Source: Setoptus koraiensis
Taxonomy: Eukaryota > Arthropoda
Assembly (NCBI GenBank): GCA_048013815.1
Contig: CM106586.1
Span: 12,152,001-12,216,000, forward strand
Reading direction: 5' to 3'
Length of the DNA: 64,000 nucleotides
In this document: in pieces, positions 34,648-46,218 of the stretch
How positions within the stretch are numbered: the first letter of the stretch is position 1
How the letters are laid out: every line of letters starts with the position of its first letter
Translations under genes and position numbers: made by a program
The notes under the pieces: model-generated
Database searches by the model: none
Seen by the model: only the letters and a program-made list of their open reading frames with translations
Told to the model about the DNA's origin: nothing

Positions 34648-37600
34648 TACACGTGAGGTGTTTACTTTGACTATTGCAACTATCACACATTTGTCAGCTC
34701 AGCTTATCAGGACCCACATTTGTACGTCGGCCACCTATTAAGGCGCCTATTTTTGGACGCTGTAAATTGTGATAGCGATCATAAATCAAGAATTAATTTC
34801 ATTTCTAGTCTTTCAACTCCATCGTGCCATTACACTTTCATCGATATTCCAACAATAGAAACATACTAACAAAGCAAAGAGTGAAATCACGAAACAACCA
34901 TATTCACCCTGTGGACGCTAGACACCTTGTTGGCTAGCTTTAATTGCCACTAACCGGCTATCATCTCCTCTCAACTCACTAGACAACATGATAGTGACGC
35001 ACCGAATCAATTATACAATTGAGAAAGCACCCTCACGATGGATCAGTTCGAATAACATCAAAGCAATTGTTTGTCGAAAGCCTGGAAAGGCACAAAAGTG
35101 TGAAAATTCCACAGCCTTTGTCATCTTTGAAACATTTCAACTCTGAGGTAAGTGTTACAATGTGTTTTTATTGGTGGAATAGACCGCAAATAGACGGTGA
35201 AATAATCAATGTTTATCGATCCTCTTGAGAGAGAACTCTGAGCGAGGTGCATTGTGGCATAATTCAATAGTCGATTGAATACGATTTCCGCTCGATTTAA
35301 TAAATAAGTCAGTTCCTAAGCTTCACAAGCCACGCTGCATTGATCCATGAAGGTTCGCAGCAAGGGCACCGAATTCTTTTTTCGTTCAAAGTTAACTGGG
35401 TCGAGGTTGCGGGCCCTGTCATGAGTAATCGAAATGGAAACAATCCAATTTGATCACTCAAATCGCTCGTGACAATTCTGGTTAGTTCAACCTCGTCTGG
35501 TGATGATTCGCTTGTCCAATCTCCAAGAGAACTACTGATACATTGAACAGTAGGCTGGAAAAATAATAGCCGGAAGAGCAAGAGTAAGAAAACAAAACCA
35601 ATTCCTAACTAGCGCCGCTGACATAAAATCTGAAATCGTGTCTGAGAAGATGTGTGGAAATAACGGTGAATCAAGTGAGTGAAAGATGACAACTATACAC
35701 GTAATCATTCTTTTCGCTAGCCTTGCTCAAAAATACAAAAGCTTGCCTCCTCTTTTGAGCAACTGACCTTGATCACCCTATTAACCCCAATGGATATTGT
35801 ATTGCTGTGAGAGGCACTGAAGTGCTTGTTGTGGGCGGTGGTTTCATTAAATTTTGAGTGCCACTTTTGAGAGAAATGAATTTCTAAGAATTTTCACTTA
35901 CTATTGGAAGCTGATCGATTTCATTTTCAATTTCATTGAAAGTAAGCTGGAATCAGAGGCCAGTGAGACAATTTGATTAGAACGAAGATTGCCGGCAACC
36001 ATGGACAAGAGCTCGTTGATAGAGTTATAAAACTGTCTAATTGTACTTTCTGGCCTCACATGGCGGCCTGATGGAGTGGTTTTTCTGAAGAATGCCTATA
36101 GCCTTGAGTCTGTCCAGTCAACGAACTGATTTACTCAAAAGTGACAAAAATAAGTGACTAGTGTTTTTGAGAATTCCCAAGTGAAAGAAATACAACTACA
36201 TGGAAGCTACAAATTGATCAAGTTACTGGTGCAAATATTCTCTGACAATGTTTGCGGACAGTTCATAAAGTAGTACTTCTGTTTTTCTAGCGAGCTGTTC
36301 TTTCATTCAGGCTGGCGCGTTCCATGGGCCGTATCAACTCCACATGATTTGATAGAATTTATTAACCGGATACTCACCCAACCTTTAACTAGCGTTGGTT
36401 TCAAAAAGCGACACGCTGGCGCTTTACATTACTAGACTCTCTGTGGTGGGCAATAGTTAGGTGCAAGTGCATGAAAAACTCTCTTATCAAGTCATAGTTA
36501 TCAAATTTACCATATGCTCTAACAAGTATCCACAAGCTATAGTAAAAAGCAGTTAGAAAGCATTCTTTTGAGCTCCCAAAAATTTTGTTTTTAAAGGAAT
36601 CATCATCGGAGAAGTTATACGGAACTAGCTTGCTTGGTTTATCACAGGATTCACGAAATCTGGTGACTTGTATCCGAAAATCGGCTACACTCTTTTCAGG
36701 AAAAAAAAATGAATCACATGTCGTATCAATTGAAATCTCAAATGTCTACTAGGCACCTCGACAGTAGGTTATGTTGCATTCGGATAACAACCGATAAAGT
36801 GAAAGCTTTGTTTTCAGCATAATAAAAATCGAAAACAAAGAGAAAAATGGAGTTTCGTTAGTAAAAAAATAGAATTAACCAGAATATTGTCCTGAATATT
36901 GTAACATTGTATGAATCTTTGATTTCACCAGTACATGCTTAAAATACACAAAGATCAGATTAGGCCGAGGAAAGTGAATTTGTTTCCTTTTTGGCCCGAT
37001 CGATACAGTTGATAGCTCTATTTTCTCTCTCTTTTTTTATCAATCCATCTTATTCACATGTAAGTTTGCCACTTGAATACTTTTCGGCTATGTTCTCCAC
37101 AAGACATCATTGTCAATCGTTTACCCTTTTTCAGGTAATCAAACGACTACACCAAACTTTAGTTTTCCAACATTGTGTGTTGCCGTAGTGGCAATTTTGT
37201 GTACTGGGCAAGTAGTTGAAAATGATGATATCGTAGTTCATATCGCAGTCGAACATTCGGATGTAATGATCGAATCTGAGTGACTTTTCGACTTTTCACA
37301 TATCTACTATTACTTACATCGGGTAAGTGATACACGGATAGCCCCAGAGATTGATTCGAACAAGTTGCTCAGTCAGCTATCGGCGAAAAATCACTGTCAA
37401 TATATATTTATCAAAATGTATAACTCAGTTATCACATAATGGTTATTGATGACAGTGCTTGTCGGTCACGGAACTAAACATAGAAATCAGTTGTTTAGCT
37501 TTAGGGTATATGAATGGTTCTTGTTTTGATGACTGCCACTGATTCTAGAGATCACGAAAGAATTGCCATTTCAAGTTTCACCCGGAATAATGTATATGTG

Positions 37601-39234
37601 ATATGAGCAACATGTAATGGTGATGTGACAAGTGCAAAAATAATGTAGCCAATCGATATGTTCCTGTTCTTCCGTTGCCATTTAGAATGGAGCAATTATC
37701 TTGCATTTGAACTAGGTAGGAGAATGAGCATCAATCGTAACTTGCCTCCTACATTGAAAGCGCCCCAAACCATTGGCCTAGATTTGTATGGCTAGGTTTA
37801 GATTCTATGACTAAGAGCAGAGTCATGATCGTCTTGGCATGTGCTTGTCTCGTTGGGTTCATCGAATCTAACGGTCATACATCTGTCTAGATGGCTGAGA
37901 AAGAGTGGTCGTCGAAAAGTTCCTAGAGGCGTTTTTATTGTTGATACTTTTTGTTAGGTTCGAAACTTCTTTCTCACTTTTTTTTCTGTTGTTTTGTGGT
38001 GAATTTTCGAAAGCAGTCACCGAAAGCTTGGTTAGAATGTCTGAATTTGTTCTTTCAGTTCGTGCGAGAATAGTAGTATGCGACTATTATGTCTATTTGG
38101 AAGCCTCACGATTCGATGGAGCGACTTGCCCAGTTACCGGTTACAACTTGCCGACCCACCATCATTTAGATGTACGATGATTCGAAGAAACACACGTAAT
38201 GTGTCCAGTATAGCACAAACACCAAAACTAAGACCAAAGAATCAGAGTTCATTCATTGTATGGTGCTCACACTTTGACAAATAACAACAAAAATGCTCGT
38301 CGTTGCGCTCACTTTGTTGTAGGTATAAAATGGATGAAAAATGGATGACGTCTCACAAATGTTTTGTCGCATCATCGGGGTGTTTCTTTGGCTCTATTAG
38401 CTTCATTAGTTACACATGAGAAAGCGTTATATATCTAATGATGGATGTACATTAGAGCGAACAGCAATAAGAGCATCATCTCTCATAAATTAGCGACACT
38501 AACAGCACTCACGCACATTTGGCAAGCCGGCGAAAACAAACAGAGACACACAAAGCGGGACAGAAAGACAAAGAAAAATTGATATGATATGATGATGTTG
38601 GTTATTGTTGTTGTTTTCTATTATCGACAACAATAGTGTGAGACACATTGATTTGATTTTGTTTGATTGTGAGTGTGTGATATAAATGATGATATTATAA
38701 TAATGTGCAATCAACAACAACAACAACAACAACAACATCTCTATGTCTCAAAAATTATCTGCTCGTCAATGTTAGCTGGTGGTATAAGCAATCAGCAATA
38801 TTGTCCTTGCTGTCTTGATGAGACAGATCAAGACTTGTGAGTCTTATAAATAGAGGATAGGTACACTAGTAGACTGATACACTAGAGGCGGAAAATGTGT
38901 GGAGAATGCGATATGAGATATCGGGAGTCGATTTAAAAGTCGACACTCTCTCATCGATTATACACTGGATCTAGTATACTATACTTGACTGTTTTATATC
39001 GTCGGTTTCTATAGATTGAGATTGGTGTATATAAACATGCGTATTCATATCATATGTATCATTATTTTTATCGTTATTATTTACTTATGCTCCAAGAAGT
39101 AGGTATCACATATGGTATTTGTGAGTCACAATACAAGCAGTAGTAACATATTTGTTAGTATAGTAGAGTGTAGTTTGTTAGACTGGCGTAGTGTGGTACG
39201 TTGTGATAATTAATAATCAACAATTGAGATATAG

Positions 39235-39250
39235 GGAGAGAGAGAGAGAG

Positions 39251-39305
<55 letters not shown>

Positions 39306-39315
39306 GCGAGAGGGA

Positions 39316-39352
<37 letters not shown>
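39235..39352. repeat. (GA)n microsatellite, interrupted
   Basis: A GA tract of about 118 bp has C and extra G/A interruptions and lies about 650 bp upstream of the secreted-protein start codon. It is homopurine over most of its length. GA repeats often serve as GAGA-factor sites in arthropods, but that role here is only an inference. Confidence 0.9.
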
Positions 39353-39358
<6 letters not shown>

Positions 39359-39896
39359 AGAAAGAGAGAAAGAAAGAGAATAGAAGAGAAGAGAATTGGA
39401 GAGTTGGGTTGTCGGCAATCAGCTGATGGTTTTGAATTAGGCTACAGTGATCTGATAAAGAAGAAAAAGAAGCGTCGTTGTCGTTTATCGAGAGAAAGAA
39501 AAGAAGAGAGCGAGAGTATTAACATGTTCAAACAATAACAACAACAACAACAGCATCACCAACAGCAACGACAACACCAATCACAACAACAACAACCAGA
39601 ACAACATCAACGACAACTATAATATAGTAGTAGAATAAATAAACAAATGGATAATTTACATATATAATAATTTTTATAGAAATCAAAAATTCAATTTCAA
39701 ACAAACAAACAAACAAACACACACACACAAATACAATTGCCGTCGGTTATAAACTCTGAATCAATTCTGATATCATCGCCACTATTACAATCGCCACCAG
39801 CAGCAGCACCACCGAAACGAGCACCTATTATACCCATCACTATACTTGATTAATATCGACTAATTATCCACAGATCGGAACCCCGCGACCAGCGAC

Positions 39897-41323
39897 ATGC
39901 GACTATTCTTATTTATTATTGTCACCTCTTCTTTGATTCCTTATTCAAGCACATTTAACAATATCAATATCACTACGGCTGATCAGCAACAACATCATAA
40001 CAACCACAATCGTCCTACTCACAATTTGTTGCTATTATCGGCTAAACAACAGCAGGCTAACAGCAGCGACAGCAACCATAATACCAATAATAATAATAAT
40101 AATGATGATGATACATCAAGCTCTAATTACACAACGTCACAAACTATTAGCAACAACTCTGGCCCATTGCCGACAACTATTACTACAGCAACAGCAACAA
40201 CAAAAACCAAATTGGCCACCATTACAAACAATTATTTGCCCGGCTCGTTCGACAAACTCAGTTTGTCCGATTGCTTTGCACGATTAGACGAACCTGCCAG
40301 AGATTCATATAGGCGCGGTGGTAAGTATAAAATATACCATTATTACCATTAACATTAATATTAATTTTTGTTGTCCTTATACCTCCTCACACCACCATCA
40401 TTATTATTACTACTATTACCACTACTACTATTGCTATTAACATTATTTTATAACAACTACTCACTCGCCACATTATTGAAATCACGCGACGAAATTGCAA
40501 CAAAACGTCAACAACAAAACCAATTATATATCACTATTGTTATTAATAAATATTATTATTGACAGTCAAGAGTCTTATGAGCGAGGTGGGCCAGTTTTGT
40601 TTGGCGCACAACTGTCTTGGTAAACAATTAGAGCAAATAGTCTATTGTGTATCATTTGATATATTTGAGCATTATTGTCGCGCGTTACTATTGCAAACAA
40701 CAACAAACAATAAGCACAGAAACAAGTACTATGATAATAAATTGCGAAAAACAACTTTCACTAACATAACAGCAACAACAAATAATAATAATAATCCTCA
40801 AGATGTTGCCTCTATTGACACTCAAGCCAGCACCAGAAACCACGACGGAGGACAACGAACAAGACAAAGTGGCGGAGAAATTCTTCGAACCCAACAACAA
40901 CAACAACAGCAACAACTCAACAGCAGACAGACAAGAAGCCGACTCCACGAACGACCAAAGTCCGCCACTGTCACCAATAAAATGCCTACTAACAAGCTCA
41001 TAGATAGTCGACCGCCAACACCTAATCGATCTGTCCAACAACAACAACAGCAGCAGCAGCAGCCAACAGAAACAACAGTAACAACACGCCAAGAAGAAGA
41101 TAAAGAAGACGGCAACCCTAATAAGCATATCTTGTGGCGTCAACTTCTACTACTTCCGCCATCCGAATCAGATAATAGTTACAATTATCTTGTAGAGCAG
41201 CAACAAAACCAACTGGTGCACATCATAGAGTCTAGTATTGAAAATCTGTTAGCTAGGAGTTTACTTTTGATGGCGCGCCAGGAAGACGACCAAGAGGGCG
41301 CGTACTCGGACGAGCTCTGTTAA
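39897..41323 (+). CDS. Predicted secreted Q/N-rich protein, unrecognised family (2 exons)
   Basis: Exon 1 is 39897-40320, the intron is 40321-40565 (GTAAGT...TTGACAG, 245 bp, phase 1) and exon 2 is 40566-41323. The joined frame is 393 residues. A CAG acceptor at 39871-39873 suggests a 5' UTR intron just upstream. Residues 1 to about 19 ('MRLFLFIIVTSSLIPYSSTF') form a good signal peptide. A low-complexity His/Asn/Thr region with several N-glycosylation sequons follows. The only ordered-looking segment spans the exon junction: 'LSLSDCFARLDEPARDSY', then 'SLMSEVGQFCLAHNCLGKQLEQIVYC', then 'FDIFEHYCRALL'. Its five cysteines suggest a small disulphide-bonded, helical extracellular domain. The rest has polyQ runs, a dibasic-rich linker, amphipathic segments and ends '...SDELC'. 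I do not recognise the family. A secreted factor or cell-surface-associated protein is possible. Confidence 0.62.
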
Positions 41324-44300
41324 TTTTGTGAATGAGAGAGCCCCATTTATGTCTGATAGTTGTGTTTATATCGGGTGATATTATTGAAAAGTATACCGAA
41401 ACATAAACAACAACACTACTACTAATACTACTACTATTACTACCACCACTACAAAAACAACTACAACAACAACAACAACAACAACCACCACAACAACAAC
41501 AACAACAACAACAACAACCACAACAACTACTCAAAAGAACGTCACACAAAAGCCAGCTAGATGCGCCCAATCACATAGTATCACAATTGTTACCAAATAG
41601 GGGCCCCTCACACCTAACCTGTTTGCCATAACACACACTCTCACAAACACAAACACTCACACACACTCACTCTCTAAAATTTCTTTAGCGCTTCAATTGA
41701 TCAATAGACTTTAATAAAAACGAGTAATCTAATATGCTAATCTTGTGGGATGGTCACACGTTCCACGCCTAACAATCAGTAATCGTCCGCATGTTGTCTC
41801 TTTGTTTGTTTTGTTGTTGGCGTCATTTGACCCTGTCGGGAAAGGTCTTGTCGCAATGGAGCAACTTTTCCGACACTATTCGTATTTTGTAGCTTTTTAT
41901 CATTGAGAACGAAAGCCTTATTTTTCTTTGTTTCTGCCAATATGGCGCCTACTCTAACAAATGATACTGTTTGTCGAGATGACAAAACACATAGTGATCG
42001 CGCATCAAATTGGCGCTGGCGAACCGTTCAAGAGGCCAGACAAACAACAAATTCATAACAAAACTCTTTTTATCTCACACTACATTAACATCAACTGCAA
42101 CCAACGACAACAACAACAGCAACAATAACGGCCACAAAGCGAACACAATAGGCGAAAGTCACGCAAGCGCTGATTTAGAAATGCGGGCTATACTTTGACG
42201 ATTTCCCATTTGCACCATTTGAGTCTGTTCTGATTTTTGGGCCAGCAAGCTTGTTTTTTACTTTTTGTTGTCGCTGCTGATGGTGTTAGTGCTGCTTCTG
42301 TGTTGCTGTGTTTCGATTTGAAACTCACTGTCAAACTTAGTATGTGATGGTGTAATGATGATGGAATAAAACCGAATGGCAAAAATGAGAAAGAGATTAT
42401 TTAAAAAGATAATGCAATAGTAATATAAACTCGCATGCAATGGGACAAGCAAAAATCGAGAAGAAGAAGAAGAGGAGGGGCCCACACACAAAGTCGCCAT
42501 TGTGCTGCGACAACAACAAAATTTTCACAAACTCATGTAGCTCATGCATGCAATAGTTGTTGTTTGTTGCGGTGGAGGTACCTAGGTCACCTAGTTGCAC
42601 TCGCAGAAATTTGGCCTAGCCAGCGAAAAAGAAGCTAGAAAGACCACCAGTATATTAGTAGCGATGTGTGGACAATGTTCCGGTTGCTTCCTTCTCTTTT
42701 TCTAGCCACTATGTCTCGTGTAACCCCATGTTCGCTTGCTTGAGAAGTGTTCGTTTCGACTCGAAGTGAATGTGTCTGCAGTTGCTGCAAGCATCAATTC
42801 CAACTCCCCACAATGCCTGCCTGCCTGCCTACCCAACGAGATTCTATATCATTATCACCTCAACGACTTGGTTCTCTCAGGTGACCTCAGATGATTTAGG
42901 TAGCTTCTGACAGCAGCTGTCCAAGTGAATCGCTCTGTTCCGCACTGTTATGCTGCGATCTAATCCGTTCCGTTATGTTCTGTTTCATTCCGATTCATTC
43001 CATTCCATTTCATATTTTTCATTTCATTTCGGCCCGTATCCATCGACCATCTAAACTAGTCACTCCCTTTCTCCCTTTCTATACTTTCCCCGTTTTGCCC
43101 AGTCTAAATCTCCAACCATCTCCAACTCTGCTCACAGCAACTTTCTGATGCATCAACCTTATGCTCCTGTGACACTCCAAACTGTTCTTTGCTCCCTTCC
43201 TTTCCTCTGTTCTGGAGTATTAATAATAAATTGAGCGACGACAATAGTAGCGATGTAGCACTTGCCGTGAGCTCTTGCTGGCCAACAATCACTTTCGAGG
43301 AGGCACCATCACTAAAAAGCGAAAGTAACATTCGTGCACTATTATATTTCCATCATATCATAGATGCTTATTTCTTTTTTTTCCCTCAGCATCGATAGAT
43401 CAAACTGGAAGAATTTTCGAAAGCAGAAGTAATGGTTCATTTCATTTGTCTAGACAAACAGAACACAATTCAGTGAGGATCAATTTCACAAGATCAATTT
43501 CAAGAACCGGAGAAAGCCTCGGATGGCGATAGCATGATTTGAGTTATTACTGACTGCACAGATTTTTATACATTTAGAACTCTGAGTATGAACTTGATCA
43601 GTCCCGTTCTAGAGTCCGATTCCATGAATATCCAATTTTAGAATCATTATTAATTACCAGATGCTACCGGCGGAAGGGGCGGGGTTGCGAGAAGTGATGG
43701 CTCACTCACAGATGATATTTGGAAATGTTTAGAAAAACAAAAGCCTGCAAAGGTGCGTCTCCCATAGGTAAAGACGAAAACTTAACTGTATCTATAAGTG
43801 AATGGTTGCTTGTAAGTTACAACTTTCAATTTGCACCTCGGTAGTGCTAATTTTCTCTGGGTTCCATCGCGCCTTTCGTAATCTTGTTGAGAGGCTCGAA
43901 GGTATTGAATAATATATTGGTTTTGAGATTCATGATTTCGAATAATATTACTTACGCTTTGCAGCGGCCAACGAACATTGGATTTTTCGATAATGTTCTT
44001 GAGAAAGTGACGATACCATACACAGTCCTTTTGTATTCAGTTGCAAGTGCGCTAGTTTGCCATCTCTTTTTAGGTCTCGACTCGCCGAATGGTCCGTGCC
44101 GTACAGATCCATTATCCGAAATCGATCATCTCTGCACTGCCTCTTTATCTGTCGACGTTAGCCCAAACTACATAAATCAATTTAATAGGAATGCGCTCAC
44201 TATTACATAATGTATAAATATTTAGATTTGTGCGAAAATTTGTTTTTTTTCTGTGAATGCTCAATTCGGGTTTGAAAAGTTGCTTTGTTTGCTTTATTTG

Positions 44301-45858
44301 CCTCTCATTTCCTTATATGCAATGATTGCTCAGAGGGCAAAGTCAGACATTTCATCCCGATGCAGTACGTCTCAAGGGGAGTTGTAACCTGACTGACAGC
44401 CCTCCGAAAGTAAAACTGGCTGACATTGAATCCCTGCATAAAATTGGTTTGAATATGTGCGAGCGTTAACATTATCACTTCCTTGGCTGACGTTTTTCCG
44501 TCATAGACAATGCGCCCCAGTGTCCCCTTTTCATGGCAGTTGATCTAAATGCTAGATCAAATGCTTGACAGCCGTTGCCTTGACACAAGACAAGTGTTCT
44601 CCATCTATTAGAACTTGGCCTAATTCAATCTTGCTGTCTGTTTATTGGATCTCATTCGCTGTCCCTCTTCTATTTTGCACGTTATTTTAAGTTGCTAGGC
44701 TAACCCTGGTAGGTTCTCGTTAATGGTGCTATTCGCAAAAGACCAGCTAATCAGATGATGATTCCCCCTAAACCTACGCGAATCACTAGTGCATTATATC
44801 CGTCGCGTCACTGTCTGACTGATATGACTTTTGACAAAACAATGCCAAAAAGCTTCATCTGGCCCCCCAACCAAGGATTCTGAGTCCAGTGACAAACATC
44901 AGTGCAGACGACAAGTTTCAGGGTCAGACGAGCGATGTTCCTTGAAAGGCAAGGCATCTTGGTTCCTTGAAACAGTTGTCGGCTGCAGATAAATGCTGAA
45001 ATTATTGTCAGTTTCCGCAATTGCGCAACGGAAATTAGCGATAAAATAAAATGAAAAATATGAATCCTACTCACTCCTGAGCAACGCTGGAGTCGGACAA
45101 CCAGCGTAAATCTATCGGCAAGTTTTCTTATTCCCATTTTTACAGCATGGCACTCGTGGTCGAAAGCAGTATAGCCACTCCAGAATGGATTGTTTTCCTG
45201 AACTCGAAATCTTGCGCTCGATCATTCTACCGGTATTGCGCAGAAATATCTATATATAGATCAATTCTCACTTCCGTTCTTGAACAAATGAGGGCCAAGG
45301 CAAGACGACGACAACAACAACAAGTCAATGCCTCACCGTATGCCGGATCGCGGAAGACCGCGCTAGAAATTCTTTATAGGTTTTCCTCAATTGGATGCCT
45401 TGATTTTGCTTCCGCGGCTCCTCGCGATCTCCGCGATAGAGAGACCGCGGAAGCAGAATTGAGGCCTCTAATTGAGTGAATGTATCATAAGTTAATTGAA
45501 CTAAAGTCATTCTATTGGTTTTGAGTGATTTGAGGTGTCGTTTCTGCTTCCGCGGGGTTTCGCGGTGTCCTGCGCCCAAGAACCGCTGAGGCCGCGAAAC
45601 AGCCCAATCCGCGGCACGTAAACCGCCACCATACCTCGACACGCAGCAATGTTCCCGCAGGCAAAGGAGCTATGTGGCTAAGGTATGAGATAAGAGCAAG
45701 AGTGTTAATCAATATATGATATAAAGACTGGTTCCGATGTCAAATAATGAGTCCAGGATATAGCAAAAAAACTCGTATCGCAACATTATCTGATATAGCC
45801 AGGCATATGATGCACTCGATACAGCCATTGACTTTACGGCTCTAACATTGCATATGAG
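41324..45858. other. Gene-poor region before the tRNA gene
   Basis: No gene can be supported here. Short frames near 41776-41985 (minus), 43884-44210 (plus) and 45147-45479 (plus) lack family similarity and, in the first case, an ATG. The first part has CAA/CAC runs that may be 3' UTR of the secreted-protein gene. A GGGGCCCC motif is at 41600-41607. The last 500 bp carry CCGCGG-rich inverted repeats. Confidence 0.45.
45386..45477. repeat. Imperfect inverted repeat with CCGCGG core
   Basis: Two arms of about 32 nt face each other: one starts near 45387 and ends in TGCTTCCGCGG, and its partner starts CCGCGGAAGCA and ends near 45475. By eye about 27 of 32 positions pair, with 11 perfect pairs at the inner end. 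The loop itself contains a small TCGCG/CGCGA stem. A further TTCTGCTTCCGCGG copy lies near 45541-45556 and a related CGCGGAAGACCGCG near 45350. Confidence 0.75.
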
Positions 45859-45931
45859 GGGCACGTGGCCTAACGGATAAGGCGTCTGACTTCGAATCAG
45901 AAGATTGCAGGTTCGAATCCTGCCGTGCTCG
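45859..45931 (+). tRNA. tRNA-Arg(TCG)
   Basis: The 73-nt cloverleaf has acceptor stem GGGCACG (45859-45865) pairing with CGTGCTC (45924-45930), with one G.T pair and discriminator G. The D arm carries the A box (TGGCCTAACGG). The anticodon stem-loop TCTGA-CTTCGAA-TCAGA has anticodon TCG, reading CGA arginine codons. The B box GGTTCGAATCC is intact. There is no intron and CCA is not encoded, as is normal in animals. A T5 run follows at 45940-45944. All stems pair, so it is likely functional. Confidence 0.96.
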
Positions 45932-45939
45932 TACGCCAC

Positions 45940-45944
45940 TTTTT
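45940..45944 (+). terminator. RNA polymerase III terminator of tRNA-Arg
   Basis: A run of five T on the coding strand lies nine bases after the tRNA discriminator base, the usual pol III stop signal. Confidence 0.85.
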
Positions 45945-46014
45945 GCCTTTAAAATTTTGAGCCCCGCATGAAACAATGAGAAGATTTTTAATAATTTATA
46001 AAACAGAGTGGCTT

Positions 46015-46020
46015 TTTATT
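46015..46020 (-). promoter_or_regulatory. Possible polyadenylation signal for exportin-5
   Basis: On the minus strand the hexamer reads AATAAA about 200 nt after the exportin-5 stop codon. It is the only canonical hexamer noticed there. The assignment is by position only. Confidence 0.45.
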
Positions 46021-46218
46021 AACAGTATAAACAGATGAATTTATAGATTAATTCCATTAGCGTGTGATAGCAGATCTTCAGATCACTCACATCTCACAGA
46101 GATAGTCAGGTTTTTAAATTTTAGGATGGACACAGTGAGGAGTCCTTTCATAAATAGATAGCATTCCTTTCCTATTTCGAGGATTTAATAATATGCTGAC
46201 AATAATCACAATTTCGAT

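Noticed and set aside
41776..41985. 69-codon minus-strand frame
   Set aside because: It starts at TTG, is short and has no recognisable family or partner exon.
45147..45479. 110-codon plus-strand frame before the tRNA gene
   Set aside because: Its second half runs through the CCGCGG inverted repeat and nothing in it resembles a known protein.
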